Shown: positions 8,138 to 16,613, numbered from the stretch's first letter. The stretch: 64,000 bases of DNA from Exiguobacterium oxidotolerans JCM 12280 (GCF_000702625.1 NZ_JNIS01000001.1:62001-126000), one strand, 5' to 3'. Translations and numbers: made by a program. The notes: generated by a model not told the origin, from the letters alone.

Positions 8138-9805
8138 ATGAGACCCAGAAAAAGAAAACGATTGCTGAGTGAACAATTGAACGGGTGGTTAATTCCGTTA
8201 GTCGGAATCGGCTTACTGACGATTAGTTTACTGAGCGTCTATGAAGTATATCAGACATCGACGAAGTCAGTGACGGAACGGCTCGAACGGGAGTTGACGA
8301 TGCTCGATACAAGCGTCAAAGCGATTGCGCTGACCTATCCGGAAGCGAATAAAGCGCGGGATCAAGCAGTGAAACGAACAAAAAATCAGCAGTTGGCGGA
8401 TCTTGCGCAAGATGATTATGAAGCTGCGTTCGAAACGTTCCGTTCGAAAGATCGGGTTTTCCCGGCAATTGCATTAACGCAGACTGAGCAAACCACCGTC
8501 CGGCGCGACTTAAAAACGAAAACCGTCACGACGGTAACGCATGGAGACCGGTTCATCCTAGCGAAAACGATTCAGGAACTCGATACAATCGTCTTCTTAT
8601 CGGTCGACCGGGATCAACTGATCGGTCCTGCCAAGGCACTGGCATTCGAACTCGGGACCTTAAGCCTCGCAGTCCTGTTTTTCGTCAGTCTGCTGATCCG
8701 CTTCCGGATTAAACAACAGCTGACCCCATTATCCGTCCTCTCGCTGAAGATTGAAGAAGCGAACGCAAAACGGAACTATCGGCCGCTCTCCCTTAAGACC
8801 ACCACGTTTGAGGTCGAACAGTTAGTGTTCCAGTACAATCAATTGATGAACCAAATCACAAGCTTGACGGGTGAACTGGGCAACACGAGTAACCAGCTCA
8901 AGCAGATGCAACCGGAATTCATGACCCAGCTATCGGCAACCGAGGAGTCGGTGACGGCGATCTCAGAAGTCGCCACTTCCTTGACCACCCATTCACGGGA
9001 AGTGGAATCTGTCGTCGAAGAAACAGATCAACTCCTGCACACCTCCTCGTTAGCATTAGAACGGATGAATCAATCACTACAAGAGAGTCAACGGACGCTC
9101 GTTCAGTTCCAGTCGGAGATCGTACAGGAAGAAAGCATTCTTGATGCGTTGAAAATCAGAACGCAGACGTTACATACGTCGTCCGATGTTGTCTTACGGT
9201 CACTACACAGCACGCGTGAAAAAAACGATTCGATGAACCACTCCATTCAGCAGATTCAACGCGTCGCTGAGGCGACACGACGGTTATCACTCAATGCCTT
9301 GATTGAAGCTTCGCGCGCCGGTGAAGCGGGGCGCGGTTTCGCAATCGTCGCAAAAGAAGTCGAACTGCTATCGCTTGACGTGACGCACTTGATTCGGAGC
9401 ATCAATCAAGCCAACGACGAATTGACAGCGAGTGTCACGACGATGGAAGGCGATTTAAGCCAGATGACGACACACATCGATGACACGTTCCAACAGTTAG
9501 GTCAAGCGACGGACGGGATGACCCAGCTATTTTCCGGTTCATCCCGGATTGAAGAAGCATTACGGCACGTCGAGCTGGAACGCCATGCGGTCAATACGGT
9601 GAATCCAGCAGTCGTCTCGCACCTCGAGACCATCCAGCACACCTTACTGACGTTACAAACGTATGGAAAGACGCTGGGTGATCAAATGAATGTGAACATC
9701 GCGCGGCAGGAACAGTTAAAACGTCATGGGGATACGATGCATCAACAGGTCCAACTCCTTGAACGAGCGATTGATGCAAGTGACGACACCTTGACTAGAC
9801 GGTAA
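8138..9805 (+). CDS. methyl-accepting chemotaxis protein
   Basis: 555 residues: membrane helix 1 (about 18-36), a small extracellular sensor of about 125 residues, helix 2 (about 170-190), a HAMP-like linker (LSLKIEEANAKRNY onward) and a long coiled-coil signalling domain. The hairpin tip carries a divergent MCP signature, RLSLNALIEASRAGEAGRGFAIVAKEVELLSLD (split here only for reading, about 383-416). It should couple an external ligand to CheW/CheA. GAGGAGATG lies upstream, together with a SigD-like promoter. The small sensor has no recognisable Cache or TarH motif, so the ligand is unknown. Confidence 0.92.
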   Translation: MRPRKRKRLLSEQLNGWLIPLVGIGLLTISLLSVYEVYQTSTKSVTERLERELTMLDTSVKAIALTYPEANKARDQAVKRTKNQQLADLAQDDYEAAFETFRSKDRVFPAIALTQTEQTTVRRDLKTKTVTTVTHGDRFILAKTIQELDTIVFLSVDRDQLIGPAKALAFELGTLSLAVLFFVSLLIRFRIKQQLTPLSVLSLKIEEANAKRNYRPLSLKTTTFEVEQLVFQYNQLMNQITSLTGELGNTSNQLKQMQPEFMTQLSATEESVTAISEVATSLTTHSREVESVVEETDQLLHTSSLALERMNQSLQESQRTLVQFQSEIVQEESILDALKIRTQTLHTSSDVVLRSLHSTREKNDSMNHSIQQIQRVAEATRRLSLNALIEASRAGEAGRGFAIVAKEVELLSLDVTHLIRSINQANDELTASVTTMEGDLSQMTTHIDDTFQQLGQATDGMTQLFSGSSRIEEALRHVELERHAVNTVNPAVVSHLETIQHTLLTLQTYGKTLGDQMNVNIARQEQLKRHGDTMHQQVQLLERAIDASDDTLTRR

Positions 9806-9854
9806 ACAAAAAAACCAAGACACACTCCAACGTAAGCACGGAGTAAGATATGAA

Positions 9855-9895
9855 AAAACCGTGTTTCCTGTCACTTCGGAAGGAAACACGGTTTT
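9855..9895. terminator. bidirectional terminator
   Basis: AAAACCGTGTTTCCT (9855-9869) pairs perfectly with AGGAAACACGGTTTT (9881-9895). It lies between the chemoreceptor and the convergent recombinase-like gene and has A and T runs on both sides. Confidence 0.85.
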
Positions 9896-9912
9896 GATTA
9901 ACAGGTCTCTAG

Positions 9913-10455
9913 TCATTGCTCCAAATAGCGGTAGAGCGTACTTTTGCTAATCCCCGTTTCTTGACGGATTTCAGCGAGGTTGTACTGTTTGCTTTGGTAC
10001 ATTTCGATTGCCCGTTTGACATTGGCATCTGCTTTACGCGGGCGGCCCGTCTGTTTCCCGTCCGCCTTCGCTTTCGTCAATCCTTGTCGTGTCGTCATAC
10101 TGACGACATCGCTTTGGAGGGCGACAAGATGTTCGACGAGTTCTCGAAACGAATGCGTCAGCGGTTCGCGGGTATCGATTTGTTCCCGGATTGTCACGAG
10201 GTATGCTTGTTTTTGTTCGATTTGTTCAAGCAATTCAATCAAATGGCGTGACGAGTCAGCCAAGACATAAAGTTGCGAGACGACGACCACATCCCCCGGC
10301 GCTAGTGAAGCGATTAAGTGTTCGAGCGCTTCCCGTCGTTTGGACGAAGCGTGTTCTTCGATGACTTGACGTTCGGGTCTGAAGGCTTGAACGGTTTCCA
10401 TTTGAAAGATACATTCCGGATCTTCATAAAACGGACGCATATAACTGATAATCAT
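9913..10455 (-). CDS. serine recombinase-like DNA-binding protein, catalytic residues lost
   Basis: 180 residues laid out like a Tn3-type resolvase: an N-terminal resolvase domain (about 1-130), the linker GLTKAKADGKQTGRPRKA and a C-terminal helix-turn-helix (YNLAEIRQETGISKSTLYRYLEQ). The catalytic start normally reads YxRVSTxxQ; here it is YMRPFYEDPE, with no serine. The D-R-L-x-R helix that carries two active-site arginines reads LYVLADSSRHL. The DNA-binding half is intact. I infer a domesticated, recombination-dead regulator rather than a transposon enzyme. No inverted repeats or transposase flank it. It is divergent from sulP, whose promoter region it shares. Confidence 0.8.
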   Translation of the reverse strand: MIISYMRPFYEDPECIFQMETVQAFRPERQVIEEHASSKRREALEHLIASLAPGDVVVVSQLYVLADSSRHLIELLEQIEQKQAYLVTIREQIDTREPLTHSFRELVEHLVALQSDVVSMTTRQGLTKAKADGKQTGRPRKADANVKRAIEMYQSKQYNLAEIRQETGISKSTLYRYLEQ

Positions 10456-10625
10456 AAAATTCTCCTCACATCGTACACTAATCGTAAAATCAACCGTCCC
10501 AAAAAAGTTCCATTATGAGACTTTAAGTGGTACGCTTAACGGACATTCAACGAAACCACCCATTCGGGTCACCCTTAGTATACGGGAAACCCTGTAGGGG
10601 TGAAAGGAAAGGTGGAACGAAATTG

Positions 10626-12089
10626 ATGAATTTGACACTCCGGGAACAATGGTTCTCAAACATCCGCGGCGATATTTTAGCGGGAATCGTCGTCGCCCTC
10701 GCATTGATTCCGGAAGCGATCGCCTTCTCGATCATTGCCGGTGTCGATCCGATGGTTGGCTTGTATGCCTCGTTCTGTATCGCCGTCATCATCGCTTTCG
10801 TCGGCGGACGACCGGGAATGATATCGGCAGCGACCGGTGCAATGGCACTCCTGATGGTCCCGCTCGTCAAGGAACACGGACTGGATTATCTATTAGCAGC
10901 AACGATTTTAACCGGTGTCATTCAACTCGTATTCGGTATCTTGAAGATTGCCCGTTTCATGCGGTTCATCCCGAGAGCCGTCATGATTGGTTTCGTCAAC
11001 GCACTGGCAATCTTGATTTTTATGGCACAAGTCCCGCACTTCGTCGGGATTTCAACGTTGACGTATGTCGTTGTCGGCATCACACTCGCCATCATCTATT
11101 TGTTGCCGCGCTTGTTCAACGCGGTTCCGGCACCGCTCGTTGCCATCATCGTCTTGACTGGACTGACGATTTACTTCGGCTTCGACTTACGGACGGTCGG
11201 AGATCTTGGAACAATCGAACGGTCATTGCCATCGTTCTTCCTACCAGACGTCCCGCTCACATTCGAGACGCTCCGCATCATCTTCCCGTACGCACTCGCC
11301 TTGTCGATCGTCGGATTGCTCGAATCCTTGCTGACGGCAACGATCGTCGACGACATGACGGGAACGGAGAGCGAAAAGAACCGCGAAGCACGGGGGCAGG
11401 GGATTGCGAACTTCGTCACCGGATTTTTCGGAGGGATGGCTGGATGTGCGATGATCGGTCAATCCGTCATCAATGTTAAATCCGGGGGACGTGGTCGACT
11501 TTCGACGCTCGTCGCAGGATTGTTCTTAATGTTCTTGATCATCGTCCTTGGCAACTGGGTCATTCAAATTCCGATGCCGGTTCTTGTCGGGATTATGATC
11601 ATGGTTTCAATCGGAACATTTGATTGGTCGTCCTTCACCTATATCAGAAAGGCACCGAAAGCCGATGCGATTGTTATGTTGACGACGGTCATCACGGTCG
11701 TCGCAACACATGATTTATCAATCGGAGTCATCACTGGAGTCATCTTGAGCGCCTTGTTCTTTGTCGCGAAAGTCTCAAAAATCAACGTCGCCAAACGACA
11801 GGAGAAGGATCAGACGATTTATACCGTCCAGGGACCCCTCTTCTTCGCTTCCGTCGATCACTTCATCGCATCTTTTGATTATGAGGTCCACGATACTGCG
11901 ATCATCATCGATTTCTCATCGACACAAATCTGGGATGATTCAGGAGTCGGTGCCATCGACAAGGTAATGTTACGCTTGATGTCGAATCAGAATAGTATCA
12001 CGATCCTTGGATTGAATCCGGAAAGTAAACGTCTCGTCGATCGCTTGGCAATTCATAACCGACCGGATTCGAAGTCCTCCCCCCATTAA
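10626..12089 (+). CDS. SulP-family anion transporter with STAS domain
   Basis: 487 residues: a membrane domain of 10-14 helices (about 10-350) with the SulP signature [19 protein letters not shown] and the later [26 protein letters not shown], followed by a cytoplasmic STAS domain (about 370-485). SulP proteins move sulfate, bicarbonate or other small anions, often with Na+ or H+. Start 10626 was preferred over an earlier in-frame ATG at 10527 because AAAGGTGG lies 11 bases upstream and the earlier 33 residues look non-coding. A universal stress protein gene follows after 18 bases, a pairing often seen with bicarbonate-type SulP genes. Confidence 0.9.
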   Translation: MNLTLREQWFSNIRGDILAGIVVALALIPEAIAFSIIAGVDPMVGLYASFCIAVIIAFVGGRPGMISAATGAMALLMVPLVKEHGLDYLLAATILTGVIQLVFGILKIARFMRFIPRAVMIGFVNALAILIFMAQVPHFVGISTLTYVVVGITLAIIYLLPRLFNAVPAPLVAIIVLTGLTIYFGFDLRTVGDLGTIERSLPSFFLPDVPLTFETLRIIFPYALALSIVGLLESLLTATIVDDMTGTESEKNREARGQGIANFVTGFFGGMAGCAMIGQSVINVKSGGRGRLSTLVAGLFLMFLIIVLGNWVIQIPMPVLVGIMIMVSIGTFDWSSFTYIRKAPKADAIVMLTTVITVVATHDLSIGVITGVILSALFFVAKVSKINVAKRQEKDQTIYTVQGPLFFASVDHFIASFDYEVHDTAIIIDFSSTQIWDDSGVGAIDKVMLRLMSNQNSITILGLNPESKRLVDRLAIHNRPDSKSSPH

Positions 12090-12107
12090 CCTGAAGGAGT
12101 GATTTGT

Positions 12108-12527
12108 ATGTACAATCATATTCTATTAGCCGTCGACGGTTCTGACCATTCTGTCCGTGCAGCGGAAGAGGCGATTAAACTCGCACGCTTGAATGAATCG
12201 AGCAAGATTGAGGTCGTGTTCGTCGCGGACTTCGCGAAAGCACGCGAAGAAGTCTTGCATTCGGAGGGAAGCGGAGCGCTCGAAGTCGCACGGCGACGAA
12301 AGCTCGGACCGGTCGAAGAAAAGCTCGAAGCGGCAGGGGTGTCCTATTACGTTACAATCCTCCGCGGGGAGCCGGGGCCGGCCATTGTCGAGCATGCGAA
12401 TCAGCAGCCGACGGATATGACGATCATCGGTAGCCGCGGGTTGAACTCGCTTCAGGAAATGGTCCTCGGCAGCGTCAGCCATAAAGTCGCGAAACGCGTT
12501 AAAAGCCCCGTCATGATCGTCAAATGA
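12108..12527 (+). CDS. universal stress protein (UspA family)
   Basis: 139 residues. It begins YNHILLAVDGSDHSVRAAEEAI and ends with the ATP-binding signature G-2x-G-9x-GS (GSRGLNSLQEMVLGSVSHKV), so it belongs to the nucleotide-binding UspA/MJ0577 class. The start 12108 follows AAGGAGTGATTTGT. It lies 18 bases after sulP and before a strong terminator, so it is the second gene of that operon. It may sense ATP and act on the transporter's STAS domain, which is inference from gene order only. Confidence 0.9.
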   Translation: MYNHILLAVDGSDHSVRAAEEAIKLARLNESSKIEVVFVADFAKAREEVLHSEGSGALEVARRRKLGPVEEKLEAAGVSYYVTILRGEPGPAIVEHANQQPTDMTIIGSRGLNSLQEMVLGSVSHKVAKRVKSPVMIVK

Positions 12528-12558
12528 CCGGACGAGGGGATATTCTCTATACAAAAAA

Positions 12559-12601
12559 CAGACCACTTTGTTGCCGTTGCACACAAAGTGGTCTGTTTTT
12601 T
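12559..12601. terminator. bidirectional terminator
   Basis: CAGACCACTTTGT (12559-12571) pairs with ACAAAGTGGTCTG (12583-12595). Six As precede it and six Ts follow. It ends both the sulP-usp operon and the convergent M50 protease operon. Confidence 0.9.
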
Positions 12602-12605
12602 GATT

Positions 12606-13331
12606 TTAAAGGCGCATGCCCGGAGACAGTTTGACGACGCGGTAAAGTATGAAGGCACCGACCAACAGAATCGGATACGTCGTCTCGATGTGTTTGACGA
12701 ATACAATGAGAATCGGGACGGCAATCAATAGGCCGAGCAGGACATAACTGATTTTGAGTAATCTGCGCTCTTGTTGCCGCAACACGGGAAACCAACCTTC
12801 AAACAGCAGCAAAAGCAGTTGTCCGCCGTCGAGCATGATCAGCGGAAGACAGTTCGTCAATCCGAGAAAGAGACTCGTCGCAGCGAGTAACTGAAGCAGG
12901 ACCGTCACGGTGTAAGGACCGTCCGGCAAAAGAGACGGCAGACTATCAAACAGGAAGTGAACCGGATACGTGACCCACGGTGTTATCAGGTGATACCACC
13001 CGGCCACTAGAGATTGTGCCGGATTCATGATTTGCAGGACCGAGAGACAAGCAAGCGGGACGAGGACGATGCTCATGATTAGTCCCGAAGCGACGAAGAC
13101 GATCCGTCTAGCGCGATTGACAGCAGCGTCAACCGGTAAGACATAACCTCCGAGTAACAGCAAACAAAGCTGGTAGGTGACTCCACGGTATGTTGTCCGC
13201 GCGAGAACGGGACCGAACCCAACTGACAGGGTGCGGACCTGTATCCGGACGAGCTTGGCACCTGCGACGTGCCCGAGTTCATGGAGGAGCGTCGCCAGCA
13301 AAAAAGTCCCCAATAATACGAAATACGACAT
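12606..13331 (-). CDS. M50-family intramembrane metalloprotease
   Basis: 241 residues and about six membrane segments. The zinc motif HELGH is at 17-21 in the first helix, and the third ligand motif N-x-x-P-x-x-x-x-D-G (NCLPLIMLDGG, 160-170) is intact, so it should be an active site-2-type protease. It has no PDZ domain, unlike RseP, and is closest in plan to SpoIVFB/YdcA-like members. AAAGGAG precedes the ATG. It follows a small 119-residue protein by 12 bases in the same operon; that protein might be a substrate or partner. Confidence 0.88.
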   Translation of the reverse strand: MSYFVLLGTFLLATLLHELGHVAGAKLVRIQVRTLSVGFGPVLARTTYRGVTYQLCLLLLGGYVLPVDAAVNRARRIVFVASGLIMSIVLVPLACLSVLQIMNPAQSLVAGWYHLITPWVTYPVHFLFDSLPSLLPDGPYTVTVLLQLLAATSLFLGLTNCLPLIMLDGGQLLLLLFEGWFPVLRQQERRLLKISYVLLGLLIAVPILIVFVKHIETTYPILLVGAFILYRVVKLSPGMRL

Positions 13332-13343
13332 GATTCGCTCCTT

Positions 13344-13703
13344 TTAACGCGTTAATTGTTCTTGAAAGATGAGACGAAACTTCGGACGAACGTCGATTTC
13401 GATGGTTTGGACGACTTCGTCTTGTTCCAAGGTCAGTAAAATCCGTGCAGCTTCCCGGTCGTCTTGAATGATTTCAAATGACGAAAGTGCCTGTAAGGAC
13501 ATACTCGACAGCAGTCGACCGTCGGAACGCTGATTGACTTGAAGGGAAAACTGACCGCTTGCCGGTGTCAGGCGAACGATAAACTGTTCGACGGCATTTT
13601 GAAAGCGGTACGTCGATTCGTCGTAATAGAAGAGCGGAACCGGTGCATCCGGTTCTACTGAAAATAACGACAACAGGTCTAGTTCTTCAGGAAAAGACTT
13701 CAC
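13344..13703 (-). CDS. hypothetical 119-residue protein, operon partner of M50 protease
   Basis: I do not recognise this protein. It has no signal peptide or membrane helix and looks like a small all-beta or alpha/beta fold, with alternating hydrophobic strands (QFIVRLTPASGQFSLQV, RILLTLEQDEVVQTIEIDV). The start is GTG, nine bases after AAAGGAG. The 12-base gap to the protease gene indicates an operon with the small protein first. Confidence 0.75.
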   Translation of the reverse strand: MKSFPEELDLLSLFSVEPDAPVPLFYYDESTYRFQNAVEQFIVRLTPASGQFSLQVNQRSDGRLLSSMSLQALSSFEIIQDDREAARILLTLEQDEVVQTIEIDVRPKFRLIFQEQLTR

Positions 13704-13809
13704 GAAAATCCACTCCTTTGGTAAAATGAACTGACTTTCATATCATACAGTATTTTACAAAAGAGGGTATAATGAAATTGGAAGCAACCATAATGAAGGA
13801 GGACAACAC

Positions 13810-14292
13810 GTGGGCTACATAACAGAATTAAGAAAATTCATCGGCAGTCGACCGATCATCAGCGTCGGTGCGACAATCCTTGTCATCAATGAACAAGGTC
13901 AACTTTTGTTCCAGCACCGTTCGGATACAAACGATTGGGGATTACCGGGGGGCTCGATGGAACTCGGGGAAACATTAGAAGAAGTCGCAATCCGGGAATT
14001 ATATGAAGAAACGGGACTTGTGACGGACAAGGTCGAACTCGTCGGTGTCCGGTCCGGGCCTCGCTACCAGTTCACATATCCGAATGGAGACCAAACGGAT
14101 AGTGTAATCCACCTGTTCCACGCGCAAGAGGTTTCCGGTACTTTACAAATCAATGATGACGAAAGTTTTGACTTGGCATACTTCGGTCAAGAAGCGCTCC
14201 CGGAAAACATTGAAAAACGGGCACATGCCTTACTGGAGGAATTAGGTACTACGATTTGGGCATTACATAACTCCTTTGAAGTAAAGGATTAA
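13810..14292 (+). CDS. Nudix hydrolase
   Basis: 160 residues with a complete Nudix box GGSMELGETLEEVAIRELYEETGL (47-70), giving the Mg2+-binding REUXEE core. The family cleaves nucleoside diphosphates linked to another moiety. An N-terminal MGYITELRKFIGSRPIISVGA segment is typical of the small YjhB/MutT-like Bacillus Nudix proteins. The start is GTG after GAAGGAGG. The DWGLPGG segment just before the box suggests a nucleotide substrate, but it cannot be named. Confidence 0.9.
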   Translation: MGYITELRKFIGSRPIISVGATILVINEQGQLLFQHRSDTNDWGLPGGSMELGETLEEVAIRELYEETGLVTDKVELVGVRSGPRYQFTYPNGDQTDSVIHLFHAQEVSGTLQINDDESFDLAYFGQEALPENIEKRAHALLEELGTTIWALHNSFEVKD

Positions 14293-14305
14293 ATCGAGCA
14301 TTCAG

Positions 14306-14338
14306 AAAGTCTTAGCTGAAACTAAGACTTTTCTTTTT
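14306..14338 (+). terminator. terminator after Nudix gene
   Basis: AAAGTCTTAG (14306-14315) pairs with CTAAGACTTT (14322-14331), followed by a T-rich tail TTCTTTTT. Confidence 0.85.
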
Positions 14339-14351
14339 GATTTTTTGTTTT

Positions 14352-14381
14352 TTGAAACATCTAATCGGAAAATGGTAGAAT
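14352..14381 (+). promoter_or_regulatory. SigA-type promoter of the 140-residue membrane protein
   Basis: TTGAAA (14352-14357), an 18-base spacer and TAGAAT (14376-14381). The -10 lies within the first copy of an 18-base tandem repeat. Confidence 0.55.
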
Positions 14382-14408
14382 AAAGAAAATTGGTAGGATA
14401 AAGGAAAT
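14373..14408 (+). repeat. 18-base tandem repeat, two copies
   Basis: TGGTAGAATAAAGAAAAT (14373-14390) is followed directly by TGGTAGGATAAAGGAAAT (14391-14408), two mismatches apart; a third partial copy TGGAGGTAGGG provides the ribosome binding site of the next gene. The duplication copies the -10 box and so may change promoter strength. Confidence 0.8.
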
Positions 14409-14421
14409 TGGAGGTAGGGAT

Positions 14422-14844
14422 ATGGGTTATGTGATTATGATGTCTGTTATTTTCATGCTAGTTGGATTGGTCTTTCTGATTGTGATTGATCATTCGAGAG
14501 AGCAAAGTGAAAAAGGAAAAGATAGATTTGAGGAAGCTAAGATTCAAACACGCCCTGCTACATGGAGAAATGGTATGCGCGAAATCGAAATGGATGCCAG
14601 CAAGTATGATGATTATGCGGGGGCTCTGGTTGAAAAATACCCGATGGCTATGGAGAGTTTGATTAGAATGGAATGGTTGGCAGAAAAGATGACAGAAGAA
14701 GAGAAAAGAAAAGTGAGAGAAGAATTCGAAGAGAAGTTTGATGCTGTGATTGTTGAAGAGGAGAGAAAGAGAAGAGATGAAATGAAAGTAGAAATTGAAG
14801 ATGTGTTGGAAAAGGCGTTTAAGGAAAATCAGTATGTGAAGTGA
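14422..14844 (+). CDS. membrane-anchored hypothetical protein, atypical composition
   Basis: 140 residues: one N-terminal membrane helix (about 2-24), then a very charged helical region rich in Glu, Lys and Arg (EEEKRKVREEFEEKFDAVIVEEERKRRDE) that probably forms a coiled coil. I do not recognise the family. GGAGGTAGGG lies upstream. Codon use is strongly A/G-biased (GAA, AGA, AAG runs) and contrasts with the GC-richer, CGT/CGC-using neighbours, which suggests recent acquisition or relaxed selection. It is flanked by terminators on both sides and so is a single-gene unit. Confidence 0.75.
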   Translation: MGYVIMMSVIFMLVGLVFLIVIDHSREQSEKGKDRFEEAKIQTRPATWRNGMREIEMDASKYDDYAGALVEKYPMAMESLIRMEWLAEKMTEEEKRKVREEFEEKFDAVIVEEERKRRDEMKVEIEDVLEKAFKENQYVK

Positions 14845-14867
14845 TACAGGTAGAATTGAAGAAAAAG

Positions 14868-14900
14868 CGCCCGACGTCCTTTTAATCAGGACGTCGGGCG
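14868..14900. terminator. bidirectional terminator
   Basis: CGCCCGACGTCCT (14868-14880) pairs with AGGACGTCGGGCG (14888-14900). Five As lie to its left, favouring termination of the minus-strand NAD(P)-binding gene. Confidence 0.85.
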
Positions 14901-14907
14901 TTATCTG

Positions 14908-15534
14908 TTACTTCGAGACAACTGAAATGCGTTCTTTATCATGGCGATTGTGTTCGACCTCGTCCGCAATTGCGACAGCATAATCGGCGTAACTGATATA
15001 ACTGTCACCTGCTGCATTAACGGTCAAGACGTCTAAAGCGAGTTGGTACGTACCTGTTCTTGCACCTTCCGGATCAAAGAAGGCTGCCGGACTGACGAAC
15101 GTCCAGTGTAAGTCGGTCGTCTGTTCCAAATCAATCAAATTGAGCGTCTGACTTTTCGCCGTCGGAAGGTATGCTTCCGGAAAATCCGGTGTATCCGCCA
15201 AGCGTGTCGTCTGTTCCCGGTCGACGAACAGGCTACCGGCTCCGCCAACGACGATTAAACGCGTCGCCGTACCGGATAATGCCTCCATCAAATGCCGGCC
15301 GAGTTCGACATGCTGCAGTTCATCTCCAGGCGCTGCGCCAAACGCATTGATGACGACGTCGAATCCCGACAGGTCGTCCTTCGTCAAGGCAAACGCATCT
15401 TTTTCAAGGACAGCGTCGTGCGTCGTCCGGGTTACATTTCGGACAATGGCCGTCAAGGCATGTCCCCGTTCTGCCAGTTCCCGTAAAATAGTTCGTCCTG
15501 CTTTCCCACTTGCTCCAATCACTGCAACCTTCAT
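14908..15534 (-). CDS. NAD(P)H-binding NmrA-like oxidoreductase
   Basis: 208 residues with an N-terminal Rossmann motif VIGASGKAGRTI (4-15) and the atypical-SDR layout of YwnB/YhfK and NmrA-like proteins: INAFGAAPGDELQ, then VVGGAGSL. The usual catalytic Tyr-x-x-x-Lys is not evident, so it may be a redox sensor or reductase. Start 15534 (ATG) is preferred to the TTG at 15540 because AAGGAGGAG lies at the right distance. It is divergent from an Rrf2-type regulator, whose operator-like palindrome covers its -10 box. Confidence 0.87.
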   Translation of the reverse strand: MKVAVIGASGKAGRTILRELAERGHALTAIVRNVTRTTHDAVLEKDAFALTKDDLSGFDVVINAFGAAPGDELQHVELGRHLMEALSGTATRLIVVGGAGSLFVDREQTTRLADTPDFPEAYLPTAKSQTLNLIDLEQTTDLHWTFVSPAAFFDPEGARTGTYQLALDVLTVNAAGDSYISYADYAVAIADEVEHNRHDKERISVVSK

Positions 15535-15572
15535 CAACAATCTCCTCCTTCAAAATGAATGTAAGCCTTATA

Positions 15573-15595
15573 TCTGTAATTATTTTAGTTACAGA
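15573..15595. promoter_or_regulatory. palindromic operator over the -10 of the NmrA-like gene
   Basis: TCTGTAA (15573-15579) and TTACAGA (15589-15595), nine bases apart, are perfectly inverted. The A/T-rich centre contains the minus-strand -10 box. The probable ligand is the adjacent Rrf2-family protein, acting as a repressor. Confidence 0.7.
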
Positions 15596-15610
15596 ATTTT
15601 TCGTTGTCAA
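15582..15610 (-). promoter_or_regulatory. promoter of the NmrA-like gene
   Basis: On the minus strand, TTGACA (15605-15610), a 17-base spacer and TAAAAT (15582-15587). Both boxes are near consensus for SigA. Confidence 0.75.
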
Positions 15611-15615
15611 GGAAA

Positions 15616-15644
15616 TTGACAAAAAAACTTCTGCTCACTAAACT
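15616..15644 (+). promoter_or_regulatory. promoter of the Rrf2-like regulator
   Basis: TTGACA (15616-15621), a 17-base spacer and TAAACT (15639-15644). The -35 boxes of the two divergent promoters are only five bases apart, so one bound protein could affect both. Confidence 0.75.
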
Positions 15645-15666
15645 GATAGTACTGGTGGTGAAAAAA

Positions 15667-16080
15667 ATGATTAACAGTCGATTAGCGGTCGCGGTTCATA
15701 TTCTTGCTTTAATCAGTTCAAGTAAAGGCGAGCCCTTGTCTTCCGAAATGATTGCTGGAAGTGTCAACACGAATCCGGTCGTTATCCGTCGCCTGACCGG
15801 TCTCCTGCGAAAAGCAGGACTGCTCAAGACACAGGCAGGGCGGACGGGAGCCATCTTGACGAAAGAACCGGCAAATATCACGTTGCTGATGGTGTACCGT
15901 GCCGTTGAACCAAAAGAAGACTTATTCATGATACATGAGTCCCCGAATCCGGACTGTCCGATCGGTCGCGAGATTCAGACAACGCTCGAGACGACATTCA
16001 GTCGGGCACAACAGGCGTTAGAAACAGAACTAGCGGCAGAAACATTAGCCGATGTCATTCATCGACTTGGCGCAAAATAA
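15667..16080 (+). CDS. Rrf2-family transcriptional regulator
   Basis: 137 residues: an N-terminal winged helix-turn-helix (SSEMIAGSVNTNPVVIRRLTGLLRKAGLLKT, about 26-57), a wing GGRTGAILTK-like segment, then a short helical dimerisation region. A single cysteine (NPDCPIG) remains rather than the three that hold an Fe-S cluster in IscR/NsrR, so it resembles the YwnA/thiol-sensing type. The ATG at 15667 follows GGTGGTG. Divergent placement and the shared operator suggest it represses the NmrA-like gene, perhaps in response to electrophiles. Confidence 0.9.
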   Translation: MINSRLAVAVHILALISSSKGEPLSSEMIAGSVNTNPVVIRRLTGLLRKAGLLKTQAGRTGAILTKEPANITLLMVYRAVEPKEDLFMIHESPNPDCPIGREIQTTLETTFSRAQQALETELAAETLADVIHRLGAK

Positions 16081-16127
16081 TGACATTCAAGCTTAAACCC
16101 GCTAGCGGATTTAAAGGAGGATAAACG

Positions 16128-16514
16128 ATGCGCTTGATCAGTTACTCTGCTGTAAGTGTGATTTTATCGTTTTTATTTTTTACGAGCTATGCCTTACTAA
16201 ATAACTTAGAAAATGAATTCCTGTATCAATTCGGGACATTTGCGGTGACGCTCTTTTCATTTTTATTCGGAATTCCGATGTTGTGGATTGCGAGTCGTCA
16301 CAGCTTACCATTACGCCTCTTAATTTACTTGACGACACTCGCACTTTCGATTTTATTGTTCATTGGCGGCTATCAAACATTCGCCGCGTCTTCTCTCGAT
16401 ATTCAGTTAAACTTGTCAGGGATTATCCGCTTTGCTTTAATCGCCTGTCTACTTTATGTTATTCCCTATGAAGTGTGCATTAAACGATTGAAGCAGCCTT
16501 CCATCTCGACGTAA
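16128..16514 (+). CDS. small hypothetical membrane protein (4 helices)
   Basis: 128 residues with four predicted membrane helices (about 5-22, 32-52, 62-84, 93-113) and a basic C-terminal tail. It is not a family I recognise. AAAGGAGG lies upstream and a terminator follows, so it is a single gene, possibly read together with the Rrf2 gene 47 bases upstream. Confidence 0.75.
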   Translation: MRLISYSAVSVILSFLFFTSYALLNNLENEFLYQFGTFAVTLFSFLFGIPMLWIASRHSLPLRLLIYLTTLALSILLFIGGYQTFAASSLDIQLNLSGIIRFALIACLLYVIPYEVCIKRLKQPSIST

Positions 16515-16547
16515 AACGACCTTTATCCGTAAGGTCGTTTTTTATTT
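16514..16547 (+). terminator. terminator
   Basis: AAACGACCTT (16514-16523) pairs with AAGGTCGTTT (16531-16540), followed by a T run TTTTATTTT. Confidence 0.85.
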
Positions 16548-16613
16548 TGCAGGAATTTCCAAATGGAGAGCGAATTTAACTCAGTACGCAACGAGTAGAA
16601 GGAGGAATTTAGT

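Noticed and set aside
9913-10455. Recombinase-like gene as part of a Tn3-type transposon
   Set aside because: No transposase, res site or terminal repeats are visible, and the active site is lost.
10649-11479. Long open frame (276 codons) inside sulP
   Set aside because: It is an out-of-phase shadow; the protein is Arg/His-rich and low in hydrophobics, without domain motifs, whereas the sulP frame has full SulP signatures.
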